This document shows positions 1-7,685 of a stretch of DNA of 64,000 bases, in pieces; the first letter of the stretch is position 1; the number at the start of each line of letters is the position of its first letter. The notes under the pieces were generated by a model. It saw only the letters and a program-made list of their open reading frames with translations. It was not told where the DNA came from and did no database searches. The DNA lies in contig NZ_BPFI01000002.1 in the NCBI RefSeq assembly GCF_019972135.1, positions 186,001 to 250,000 on the forward strand, given 5' to 3'. The translations under genes and the position numbers were made by a program. The DNA comes from Sulfurovum sp. TSL1. GTDB lineage: Bacteria; Campylobacterota; Campylobacteria; Campylobacterales; Sulfurovaceae.

Positions 1-1135
1 TATTTCCATTTCTTGAGTAGGGTACGGATTTCTGGTTTATCCATGATGCTGTAATCTGTTTACGACGTGTAAGATTGTTATCTGTAATATCTTTACCAAA
101 TATAATATATGAAACTTCTGTGGTGCTTAGGACAGTACCCCTTAAGTATTCGAGTTCTTCAGGGAGATACAGCTTGCCTGGATTATTCTCATACCACTTA
201 GCAACCTCTCTGGCTTGTTTGGTAACTGTCTTAATTCTATTGATTGCTTCTTGTGCAACATGAACCATTGAAGGAATAATCCATTTGATCATAGGGGCTG
301 CACCTTTTGAGGGAAACCATCTTAGGCCATATTGTTCAGTACCATCCTTATCTTTTTGCGTTACTTCACAATTATATGGCAATAGAAATACTTCGTTAAT
401 ACGGTTTGGTGCACAGATCAATAGAGAAATTAGGGAGGTTGTCAGTTTTTCATAAGGTGTGATGGCCTTGTTGAATATTTCTGGTATTGCTTCTAAGCCA
501 GCTTCTGAGGGCATCTTTTTGTTTCTCTTGTCATCGGCTTCTTTCCCGACTCGAGAACCACTCTCTGGACGTTTGATGGGGTTTTTCCAATCAATTTGTA
601 TTTTTGTCAAGCGCTTCATAGAGAGAAATTTTCCAATATTTTCTAATGTTCCGCCAATACGATATGCTCTCCCTTTAGAATAAGAGGTTTTTGTGATATT
701 TGCAGCCTTGTCCAAGACATAGTTGTCAATAGCATTTGTATTTGCGGTTCCTGTGATTTGAATAAGCGCCTCTTCTATAATCCTTAAAGGCTCTAATAGG
801 TTTCCAGGAGATTTGAAAGAATTGAGCCCAAACTTATATCTAAAATACGACTTGGCAAAACTTAAGAAGGGCTCTTGCATTGGACTGATATTTTCATGGG
901 TCGCTTTAGTTCCACTTTTATTTGCAGAAGCAAACTTATGCGTTGTAAAAACTACAGAAATACGTTTTGTTTGAGCTTTCTGTTGGACATAAGGGGTAAT
1001 ATCCCACACATTTTTATCAAAGGAAAGATCTGTTCCAAAAACAGTAATATCATCTCTACACACAGCAATGAACTTATCTAGATTTTCTTGTGAACTCGAT
1101 GTCTCGATTGGTTCAAATTGAATGAATTCATTCAT
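1..1135 (-). CDS. Third tyrosine-recombinase-like protein of a trio (3' end outside window)
   Basis: An open frame runs from ATG at 1135 leftwards to the window edge with no stop, giving at least 378 residues. It begins MNEFIQFEPIETSSS. About two thirds in is the segment CAPNRINEVFLLPYNC, which has the form of the first catalytic-arginine box of tyrosine recombinases (small-R-x-x-E-x-x-x-L). The HxxR and Tyr boxes would lie beyond the edge. Its ATG overlaps the stop of the preceding recombinase as ATGA, so translation is probably coupled. By position it is the last gene of a three-recombinase operon. It could instead be a recombinase-like accessory protein without catalysis; the missing C-terminus would decide this. 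Confidence 0.72.
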   Translation of the reverse strand, partial: MNEFIQFEPIETSSSQENLDKFIAVCRDDITVFGTDLSFDKNVWDITPYVQQKAQTKRISVVFTTHKFASANKSGTKATHENISPMQEPFLSFAKSYFRYKFGLNSFKSPGNLLEPLRIIEEALIQITGTANTNAIDNYVLDKAANITKTSYSKGRAYRIGGTLENIGKFLSMKRLTKIQIDWKNPIKRPESGSRVGKEADDKRNKKMPSEAGLEAIPEIFNKAITPYEKLTTSLISLLICAPNRINEVFLLPYNCEVTQKDKDGTEQYGLRWFPSKGAAPMIKWIIPSMVHVAQEAINRIKTVTKQAREVAKWYENNPGKLYLPEELEYLRGTVLSTTEVSYIIFGKDITDNNLTRRKQITASWINQKSVPYSRNGN

Positions 1136-2661
1136 TGTGTTGATTTCCGTCTGTTTTGTGCTTTAATTTGGTCGCATTCTACAACTACCTGTGCAACTGC
1201 AAAGATGGTTTTATCATTAATGCTGGCAATTCTGTAATCGGTTATTTTCATTAATCTTTCACGCTCCTTCAGAAGATTTATAAGAAGCTGTTCATGTGGA
1301 CCATCATCCCATGCCTGAAAACTACTGCAAGTGTAACAGGCAAGAGGTGCGAACAGCCCACAAAATCCGAAACTACCACATTTTCCCATCGCTCTGCATT
1401 CACTATCGATGCTTGGATCAATAATGTCGCTTGTTGGATCATCTGCACGTGTTGCTTTTGATTTGTCAACAAACAAAATACCTGCAAATGCTTGTGCTAT
1501 GGGAGCCATGTGTAATGCCATGGCTTTATCGATTCGTTTAATTATCTCAGGAGTGGATGCAGTGTATACTCCTGCATTTTGGGTATCTTTATGGTCAAGT
1601 ATCTCAGCGATGATCAGTTCGCCATGCCCTTCAGATGCAGCTCTTGTACCTATTGTATACCGGAATCGAGTTGAAGTGATATGAAGCTTTTCTTCAGTTC
1701 TTTCCGATTTCAGATCTAAACCATCTATGATTTTTTGAATCGTGTCTGTTATTTCATCAGCATGTAAATGATATGCCAGTAATCCTGAACGTTTTTCTTC
1801 TTTGGCCGGGAAAAGGGGAGCCTGACTTGGATCATCTAAAATCCCGATAAAATTATTTTTAACTTGTTCGCCGTATGAAAAAAGCACTTTCCCTAATGAT
1901 GGAGGAATGATACGCTCCTTAAACTCCGAGCGGAATTTCATTCTATTTTTAGCTCTTGGAATGCGGATGATGTATTCTTCTGATCTGTCTTTCCTTTTTG
2001 CTACAAGCAGATCACAGACCTTTAATTGCACAAATTGTATAGGTCGGGATCCGTAGACCATTAAGAGCCAGACAAGAAGAAAATCTGCTTGTGAGATATT
2101 TCCTTTGGCGTAAGCATTATTGATGGCTGCTTGAATGCCTTCAAGTTCTAGATCGGTAAAGGGACCATCATATGGATCCATAGTTAAGACGGCTTTACCT
2201 TTTTCCGCTCCTTTAAAAGTAGTTTCAAGCAAATAATTATAAGCATCCTTGGAGAGCCCTATGAAGCCCATTTTATACCATTTCTTTAAGAAACCAGATA
2301 AATATCCTAAATACCACTCACGTTTAGTAGTTAGAGTACTTTTGTAATTTATTAGGTCTGATGATGTTATCAATATTATTTTATCACCTGACAATTCATA
2401 TAAGTATTCCAGTAGTAGTTTTATAAAGCGAAACATATTATCTGTATGACCGAGCGAATTGTTTTCTAGATACCAAACAAATGTTCGTTTGAGACCATAG
2501 ATTCTGCACTTCGAAATATGTAACGTGTTAAAGTCTAATCTATATGTATTGGAGATATCGTTAAATATCCAAACATCATCGTTTGGATCAAATATCAGGT
2601 CATTTTTTGTTTTGGCTTTGGAGAGAAAGTGTCCGGTTTGATGGTGAGGTGTATTTTTCAT
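1132..2661 (-). CDS. Tyrosine recombinase with cysteine-rich C-terminal tail (middle gene of trio)
   Basis: This 509-residue protein has the tyrosine-recombinase catalytic layout: an Arg box in YGSRPIQFVQL, an HxxxxR box HITSTR near residues 327-332, a His in LDHKDT near 357, and the likely nucleophile in NAGVYTAS near Tyr366. After the catalytic domain come Cys at about 422, 428, 434, 442 and 445 and a His near 456, with the stretch LACYTCSSFQAWDDGPHE. This looks like a metal-binding or disulfide-rich module. Both ends overlap the neighbouring recombinases by 4 bp (ATGA), so all three are probably made together. Multi-recombinase operons of this kind are known as RIT elements, Tn554-like elements and gamma-mobile-trio elements; I cannot assign the subfamily from sequence alone. 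Confidence 0.85.
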   Translation of the reverse strand: MKNTPHHQTGHFLSKAKTKNDLIFDPNDDVWIFNDISNTYRLDFNTLHISKCRIYGLKRTFVWYLENNSLGHTDNMFRFIKLLLEYLYELSGDKIILITSSDLINYKSTLTTKREWYLGYLSGFLKKWYKMGFIGLSKDAYNYLLETTFKGAEKGKAVLTMDPYDGPFTDLELEGIQAAINNAYAKGNISQADFLLVWLLMVYGSRPIQFVQLKVCDLLVAKRKDRSEEYIIRIPRAKNRMKFRSEFKERIIPPSLGKVLFSYGEQVKNNFIGILDDPSQAPLFPAKEEKRSGLLAYHLHADEITDTIQKIIDGLDLKSERTEEKLHITSTRFRYTIGTRAASEGHGELIIAEILDHKDTQNAGVYTASTPEIIKRIDKAMALHMAPIAQAFAGILFVDKSKATRADDPTSDIIDPSIDSECRAMGKCGSFGFCGLFAPLACYTCSSFQAWDDGPHEQLLINLLKERERLMKITDYRIASINDKTIFAVAQVVVECDQIKAQNRRKSTQ

Positions 2662-3974
2662 TCTTTAGCCCAGTCAGGTAGATCTTCCTCTTGAGGAAAA
2701 TTATTATCCATTTCTAATATCGACTCGTTGGCTTTACGCTGAACATGACGCTTTGTATATGTTTCCGCACTACCTGATGTTTCATCCCATCCCATTAGGT
2801 ATGAACGCATCTTCTGCTCTTTCGCTTCGGATTCATTTCTTTCATCCATTAAAGCAGAAAAATTGTCATTCCATGTATGTCTGAGTATATGAGGTGTTAA
2901 GTTTGCAAATATATCAGGATAAGTCTTTTTCAATTTTGAAAAGACTTTGTTCACGGTATCCAGACTCATAGCTGCACCTGTCTTGGATGCAACAAATAAA
3001 AACTCATGTTTATTCGCTTTCGCTAGAACTGTTCGATGCTTGGTGATATAATCAAGTGTCAGTCTGACTATTTTCTTTGGCATGGCAATTTTACGTCCGT
3101 GTGTTTTTTGGGTAGGCTGATTAAGCCTAGGGTCTTCCGGGTCATCGGGGCGACGTACAATATTAAATGTCTCTGATCTGAAATCAAGATCTGATATCTT
3201 GAGACCTAGAAGTTCACTTCTTCTGATACCGAACTGATACAGCCACAAAATGAGCAACTCATTTCGGATCTTTGTGAAATTATTTGTCCATGGATTATAA
3301 GGTGAACCTCGATCAATCACTTCAAAGAGTTTGGCAATGGCTTCTTCAGATAATCCCATTGGTGCATTTTCTGATGAATTATGTGAAGTCCCCGGGATTC
3401 TTGAATTCAGAGTGGATTCAAGAAAGTCTTTTGCATCTTTAAGTAACATGAATCTCATATCTTGTTCAGGAAGTTTTGCCATATGAATATTGGCCATCCA
3501 TACTAAAAAATTCCTGATCACCCTAATACGATTTCCTGTGGCATCAGAACTTATTGTAATGATTTGTTTCTTGGAAGTGGTGGAACGGAATTTTTCTAAA
3601 GAGCGAGTATTGATAGACTGCTTTGACTTCTGGGGTACAGCGATATCCGCACAAATCTCTTTGAGTGGCAGCTTGCATGTATCGCAGAGACTTTCAATCT
3701 CATGCAGATGAAGAATCATTCCTTTTTGGAGTCTTTTCTTCAGGTCTATCCCCTCAAGACTGTAATTCTTCAAAAAAATCTTTAACAGCATTAATGAGCG
3801 TAAGACCTGCTCAATTGTGTTTACGGCATCACTTTTTGATCTATGCTGTGTAATTGAAAAAACAGTGCTCCAATAATCAGGCATACCACTTTCTTTCTCA
3901 ATTAACATTGGGAATCTTTCTCCACTAGAAAACAATACTTTTTTAATGTAATAGGGTGTCATATTTATTTCCAT
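2658..3974 (-). CDS. Tyrosine recombinase / integrase (first gene of trio)
   Basis: This 438-residue site-specific recombinase has an N-terminal SAM-like core-binding half and a catalytic half with all the recognisable residues. These are Arg in GIRRSELLGL near 251, HILRH near 362-366, Trp in MGWDE near 396, and the nucleophile in AETYTKRH at about Tyr406. The reaction expected of the family is strand exchange through a 3'-phosphotyrosyl intermediate. It is the promoter-proximal gene: a TATAAT box lies only about 15 bp upstream of its ATG, so the leader would be very short and no Shine-Dalgarno is obvious. Its 3' end overlaps the next recombinase by ATGA. It lies directly downstream of ssb, suggesting an integrated element. 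Confidence 0.9.
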   Translation of the reverse strand: MEINMTPYYIKKVLFSSGERFPMLIEKESGMPDYWSTVFSITQHRSKSDAVNTIEQVLRSLMLLKIFLKNYSLEGIDLKKRLQKGMILHLHEIESLCDTCKLPLKEICADIAVPQKSKQSINTRSLEKFRSTTSKKQIITISSDATGNRIRVIRNFLVWMANIHMAKLPEQDMRFMLLKDAKDFLESTLNSRIPGTSHNSSENAPMGLSEEAIAKLFEVIDRGSPYNPWTNNFTKIRNELLILWLYQFGIRRSELLGLKISDLDFRSETFNIVRRPDDPEDPRLNQPTQKTHGRKIAMPKKIVRLTLDYITKHRTVLAKANKHEFLFVASKTGAAMSLDTVNKVFSKLKKTYPDIFANLTPHILRHTWNDNFSALMDERNESEAKEQKMRSYLMGWDETSGSAETYTKRHVQRKANESILEMDNNFPQEEDLPDWAKE

Positions 3975-3988
3975 TTTTCTTGTTACAC

Positions 3989-3994
3989 ATTATA
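3989..3994 (-). promoter_or_regulatory. -10 box of the recombinase operon
   Basis: On the minus strand TATAAT sits in the context GCTATAATGTG, 15 bp before the ATG at 3974. With a start site 6-8 nt downstream, the mRNA leader would be under 10 nt, close to leaderless. No good -35 is visible, as is common for Campylobacterota promoters. Confidence 0.5.
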
Positions 3995-4021
3995 GCATAA
4001 AATGGAAAGGAGTTGAAAAAG

Positions 4022-4075
4022 TGTAAATAACGTATACTTTCCTTGAAATAGGAGATATGATATGAGTTATTTACA
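4022..4075. repeat. 10-bp inverted repeat at the ssb/recombinase boundary (possible att or operator site)
   Basis: TGTAAATAAC at 4022-4031 and its exact reverse complement GTTATTTACA at 4066-4075 flank 34 bp. The repeat lies between the stop of ssb and the promoter of the recombinase trio. Paired inverted arms around a short core are typical of tyrosine-recombinase binding sites, so this is a candidate end or attachment site. It could instead be an operator controlling the operon. On the minus strand an AAGGAAAG motif lies between the arms without a start codon after it, which might be the orphaned ribosome-binding site of the gene that once followed ssb (speculative). Confidence 0.5.
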
Positions 4076-4093
4076 TTTGCATTTTGTTATATT

Positions 4094-4591
4094 TTAAAAC
4101 GGTATTTCATCTTCATTGATGTCAATTTCTGGAATATTTGACGTAGGTTGCGGTGCAGCTTTCGGAGCAGACGGTGCAGGTTGGCTATAGTTGTCATGTG
4201 ATGGGGTATCATACTCTGATGGTCCACCTTGACCATATCCATTATCACCCATAGGTGCTGCTTCGTCTTTCCCTCCTAGCATTTGAAGGTTTTCCACTGT
4301 GACTGAGTGTCTACTTCTTTTGCTTCCATCTTGTGCTGTCCACTGATCTAGTTTCAATCTTCCGTCTACTAAAACTTTGCTACCTTTACGTAAGTACTGA
4401 TTTGCAATTTCAGCAGTTCTACCAAAAAAAGTAAGGTCTATAAAGAGTACTTCTTCTTTTTGTTCACCAGTTGAAGATTTGAATTTACGTGAAGTTGCGA
4501 TGGCAGTGTTACCGATAGCACTTCCACTTTGTGTATATTTAATCTCAATATCTCTAGTGAGGTTTCCTGCTAAAATGATCTTGTTGTACAT
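4094..4591 (-). CDS. ssb: Single-stranded DNA-binding protein
   Basis: This 165-residue SSB coats single-stranded DNA in replication, repair and recombination. The first ~105 residues form the OB fold (starts MYNKIILAGNLTRDIEIKYTQ; GRTAEIANQYLRKGSKVLVDGRL is typical). A Gly/Pro/Ser/Ala-rich linker follows, then the conserved acidic tip DINEDEIPF that recruits partner proteins. The start has a good Shine-Dalgarno (AGGAG). It follows rpsF by 25 bp, as in the widespread rpsF-ssb-rpsR operon. Here the next gene downstream is a recombinase instead of rpsR. Confidence 0.97.
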   Translation of the reverse strand: MYNKIILAGNLTRDIEIKYTQSGSAIGNTAIATSRKFKSSTGEQKEEVLFIDLTFFGRTAEIANQYLRKGSKVLVDGRLKLDQWTAQDGSKRSRHSVTVENLQMLGGKDEAAPMGDNGYGQGGPSEYDTPSHDNYSQPAPSAPKAAPQPTSNIPEIDINEDEIPF

Positions 4592-4616
4592 AAGGTGGCT
4601 CCTAATCTATAGTTGA

Positions 4617-5018
4617 TTATGCTTCTGTCGCTTCTGCTGTTTCTGTCGCTTCAGGTGCTTTTGTCTCTGCTGCAGCTGTAGTACCTTTGTTCGCTTCTGC
4701 TACAAGTTTATCAAACTGTGCGATCTCTTTGTTTTTAGTATACTTCACAGTTAAAAACTTAATGATATCTTCATTGATCTTAAGGTTTCTCTCAAGCTCT
4801 TGGATCGTTGCACCTGCTGCTTTATAGAAAAGAACAGTATAGTAACCTCTGTTATGTTTTTCTACTTGGTATGCAAGTTTTCTCATACCCATGTCATTGG
4901 TAGCAACTAGCTCGGCACCTTCTTTAGCAAGAACATCTTTTACTTTCGCAATTTGTGCTGCAATCTCTTCTTCTGTAAGTGTAGGTTTGACTACAAACAG
5001 TGTTTCATAACAAGTCAT
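4617..5018 (-). CDS. rpsF: 30S ribosomal protein S6
   Basis: This 133-residue protein binds 16S rRNA as a partner of S18 in the small subunit. It starts MTCYETLFVVKPTLTEEEIAAQ and contains the family stretch GMRKLAYQVEKHNRGYYTVLFY. A longer frame begins 15 codons upstream (5063), but the ATG at 5018 is preferred because AAGGAAAC lies just before it and family members start at this point. The last ~25 residues are an Ala/Glu/Thr-rich tail. It heads the ssb operon; S18 (rpsR), usually third, is not found in the window. Confidence 0.96.
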   Translation of the reverse strand: MTCYETLFVVKPTLTEEEIAAQIAKVKDVLAKEGAELVATNDMGMRKLAYQVEKHNRGYYTVLFYKAAGATIQELERNLKINEDIIKFLTVKYTKNKEIAQFDKLVAEANKGTTAAAETKAPEATETAEATEA

Positions 5019-5245
5019 ATTGTTTCCTTTTGGTTTAATAGCCCATGTATACAGCTGTATCATTCACTGATGTGAAGAGAGCTGTCCAAAAATGAGCAAG
5101 AATTTTGGAAGCGATAGTTTACTATATTATTTCTTAGCTGCACATTAGAGCGTTATTTTCATCTTTTTTAGGCACAGTAAACGTAAGGTTAATAAGTTTT
5201 TTTGTATGATGTAATAAAGTAAATTTATTATACAAGGTAGACATC

Positions 5246-5971
5246 ATGGAAAGAAGAAATTTTTTAAGGTTATCAGCTACGTCAGCTCTGGCAGTGGCCA
5301 TTGCTCCATCATTGATTACTCAAAGACTTTATGCCGAAGACGGAAGTCTGTTTCAACCTTTTGAAAAAGTACGACTGAAAGACGCTGAAGGAAATCCTAT
5401 CAAAGCCTCTGCATTGGTAGTTGAGGAAAATTATGTATTCAATTATCCGTATGTGGGGACACCGGCTATCATGGTCAATCTTACTTCACCGGCAGAAAAA
5501 GATATTGAACTCACAGCAGAAGATGGTACGAAATATATCTATAGAGGAGGCGTAGGTGAGAAGGGTACGATCGTTGCCTATTCTGCTATCTGTCCCCATC
5601 AGTTGACACATCCTCAGCCTGAGATGAGTATGTTCCATTATATTGAGGAAAAAGGTACAACAAAAGCTTACAAGGGTGGTTCATTTGTATGTATGTCACA
5701 TTTGTCGAGATTTGAACCTAAACAAGGGGGGAAAGTCGTAGGCGGACCGGCTGCTCAAGGTTTGGCATCTATTATTTTGGAAGTGGATGCAGAAGATAAC
5801 ATCTGGGCAGTTGCAGTATTGGGTCCGGTGAAGTTCCAGGATTACTTTGATGCATTTAAAGACGAGTTTCAAAAGTTCTACGGGAACAGAAGAAAAGCGA
5901 AAAAACTTACAAAAGAAGAAGCAAAAGTACAGCCACTCAAAAATTTTTCTGCTGACATCATCCGACTGTAA
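5246..5971 (+). CDS. Tat-exported Rieske [2Fe-2S] protein
   Basis: This 241-residue protein starts MERRNFLRLSATSALAVAIAP, a twin-arginine signal or anchor. Rieske ligands are visible as C-P-H near residue 117 (AICPHQ) and C-M-S-H near 150 (FVCMSHLSRF), giving two Cys and two His for the cluster. The extra cysteines that form a disulfide beside the cluster in bc1-type Rieske proteins are missing (CPHQLTH, CMSHLS). This resembles low-potential or arsenite-oxidase-small-subunit-like members. It would carry electrons in the periplasm. It lies just upstream of an FccB-like flavoprotein on the same strand, which may be its partner. There is no cytochrome b or c1 nearby, so it is not part of a pet operon. 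Confidence 0.82.
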   Translation: MERRNFLRLSATSALAVAIAPSLITQRLYAEDGSLFQPFEKVRLKDAEGNPIKASALVVEENYVFNYPYVGTPAIMVNLTSPAEKDIELTAEDGTKYIYRGGVGEKGTIVAYSAICPHQLTHPQPEMSMFHYIEEKGTTKAYKGGSFVCMSHLSRFEPKQGGKVVGGPAAQGLASIILEVDAEDNIWAVAVLGPVKFQDYFDAFKDEFQKFYGNRRKAKKLTKEEAKVQPLKNFSADIIRL

Positions 5972-6084
5972 ACGCAAGCTATAAGAGGAGGATACACAAC
6001 ATCATATTTATCGTTGTGGGATCCAAATTTGAATGTAGTTTTTTGTTATGTCTTCAAAATTATTCATTATCATCTTCAAAATAG

Positions 6085-6141
6085 TTGAATTAAAGTAAAA
6101 ATTTGTCATAATGGAAACACTTTACGTTAGGTAAAGTGTTT
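6085..6141 (+). promoter_or_regulatory. Promoter and 5' stem-loop ahead of the FccB-like gene
   Basis: TTGAAT (6085-6090) and CATAAT (6107-6112) are 16 bp apart and make a plausible sigma-70 promoter. Immediately downstream AAACACTTTAC (6115-6125) pairs perfectly with GTAAAGTGTTT (6131-6141) around a 5-nt loop. The start site would fall within the left arm, so the palindrome could be a 5' mRNA-stabilising hairpin or an operator. A GAGGAG ribosome-binding site follows before the ATG at 6168. The presence of this promoter suggests the flavoprotein can be transcribed separately from the Rieske gene. Confidence 0.55.
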
Positions 6142-6167
6142 AAAATACCATTCTAAGAGGAGACATT

Positions 6168-7532
6168 ATGGCAATGAATAGAAGAGATACGTTTAAGCTT
6201 GCCGGTGTTGCTGCAGCTGTTGCAGCGATGCCGAGTATGGCAGTAGCAAGCGAGAAAAAAGCAGCCGCAAAAAAGACAACGGGTAAATCGGTTGTGATCG
6301 TAGGTGGAGGTTTTGGGGGATTGACTATAGCCAAAGCACTGAGAAAGAAAGATGAAAATATTGAAGTAACCGTGATCGAAAAAAACAATATCTTCATGGC
6401 TTGTCCTTTTTCCAATACACTGCTTGGCGGTCTGGATGGGGTAAGTTTAGACACTTTGGTAGGTGACTATTATCAGCCGGCTGCGAAGTATGCGTATAAT
6501 TTTGTGCATGCGACAGTAACGGATATCGATAGAAAATCAAAAACGGTTGCAACGACTACTGGTGATATCGCTTATGATATTCTTGTCCTTTCTCCGGGTA
6601 TCGCCTATGATTATGAAAAGCAATTCCCCGCCTGGTCAGCAGAAAAAATCGCAGAAGTATCACAAGCTTGTCCGGCTGCCTTGATGCCAGGTAATGAACA
6701 CATTGCACTGAAACGTCAACTTGAGAATATGGATGATGGCAATGTGATCATCGTACCGCCGGCAAGTGGGAAATACAGATGTCCTCCGGCACCGTATGAG
6801 AGAACAGCGATGTTAGCGAATTATATGAAGAATGAAGGTATAGAAGGGAAAGTGATCGTACTGGATACAAGAAACGGTAATTTTGCCAAAGGTAAGGCAT
6901 TTCAGGAGTCTTGGAACGATCTATTCCCGGATATCATTGAGTACCATGGGTTAACTGAGGTCATTGATGTCGATACAGCTAAAAAAACAATTACATACAA
7001 AGTGTTTGAGGATGAAGTTGATGAACAAGGTGTAACAAAGACGGAGAAATATGAAGTGTGTAACCTTATACCTATTAACAAATGTTCCCCTGTCGTTGCC
7101 ATGGCCGGCATTGAAGTAGATGGCGCAGGATTTGCTATGATGGACGGGTATAGCTTCAGATCTAAAACGGATTCAAACATTTACGTGGTCGGAGATGCTG
7201 TAAGTCATGCGATCCCAGCAAGTGGACAGACAGCTATCTGGACAGCCCACAGAGCAGCAGGGCAGATCTCAGATCAACTGAACTCTAGGGTAAATGATCC
7301 TAAAGAAGGCCTTCCGGCTAAAGCGGCCAATGTATGTTACTCAATGGTAGGAAGCAAACCGGAAGAAGCGATCATGGTTACACATACGTTCACAGCCGAT
7401 GAAAGTGGTAAACTGCTAGGTACAGGTAATGTTCCTAAGCCAAATGACGGTGGCGGTAAATTCCGTTCTAAAGGTACCGCAAAAGCCACCAGAGAGTGGT
7501 TTGGCGGTGTCATGAGAGAACTCTTCTCTTAA
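6168..7532 (+). CDS. Sulfide dehydrogenase-type flavoprotein (FccB/SoxF-like), Tat signal
   Basis: This 454-residue FAD protein belongs to the flavocytochrome c sulfide dehydrogenase flavoprotein family. It starts MAMNRRDTFKLAGVAAAVAAM, a Tat signal. An FAD-binding motif VVIVGGGFGG lies near 42-51. The family hallmark CPPAPYERTAMLANY lies near residues 206-220. Candidate redox cysteines are in SQACPAAL and INKCSPVV, and the second FAD contact is IYVVGDAV. The expected reaction is periplasmic oxidation of sulfide to sulfur with electrons passed to a partner. The usual FccA cytochrome c is absent here; a Rieske protein lies directly upstream. Start: ATG with strong GAGGAG upstream. Confidence 0.88.
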   Translation: MAMNRRDTFKLAGVAAAVAAMPSMAVASEKKAAAKKTTGKSVVIVGGGFGGLTIAKALRKKDENIEVTVIEKNNIFMACPFSNTLLGGLDGVSLDTLVGDYYQPAAKYAYNFVHATVTDIDRKSKTVATTTGDIAYDILVLSPGIAYDYEKQFPAWSAEKIAEVSQACPAALMPGNEHIALKRQLENMDDGNVIIVPPASGKYRCPPAPYERTAMLANYMKNEGIEGKVIVLDTRNGNFAKGKAFQESWNDLFPDIIEYHGLTEVIDVDTAKKTITYKVFEDEVDEQGVTKTEKYEVCNLIPINKCSPVVAMAGIEVDGAGFAMMDGYSFRSKTDSNIYVVGDAVSHAIPASGQTAIWTAHRAAGQISDQLNSRVNDPKEGLPAKAANVCYSMVGSKPEEAIMVTHTFTADESGKLLGTGNVPKPNDGGGKFRSKGTAKATREWFGGVMRELFS

Positions 7533-7550
7533 TAGGTCATCTTTGTAATG

Positions 7551-7646
7551 ATTTGCATTCATCTTTGAGAGATGAGTGCAGTCAGCTACCGATGTAGCTT
7601 CTTTTACTCAAACCCTCAAATCTAAATACAACTTATTAAAAATCTT
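7551..7646 (+). repeat. Double-hairpin 3'-UTR repeat, copy A
   Basis: This ~96-nt segment lies 18 nt after the FccB-like stop and matches a second copy after ilvC (18865-18962). Hairpin 1 is TGCATTCATC/GATGAGTGCA with a 7-nt loop. Hairpin 2 is AGCTAC/GTAGCT with a CGAT loop. The spacer between them and the tail TTTACTCAA are identical in both copies, and further similarity (AATCTAA...AAAAATCTT) runs to 7646. Loops differ between copies while the stems are kept, so RNA structure seems to be selected. It could act as a terminator, mRNA stabiliser, sRNA source or REP-like element. Confidence 0.75.
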
Positions 7647-7685
7647 AACCTATTAAATTTTTTCAAAATTAAACAAAAAATAACT

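Noticed and set aside
75-1081. Three small plus-strand frames
   Set aside because: They are shadows of the third recombinase gene, which is open through the whole region on the minus strand.
5980-6087. GAGGAGG motif after the Rieske gene followed by an open stretch
   Set aside because: No ATG, GTG or TTG lies at a usable distance and the stretch is not recognisable as protein.
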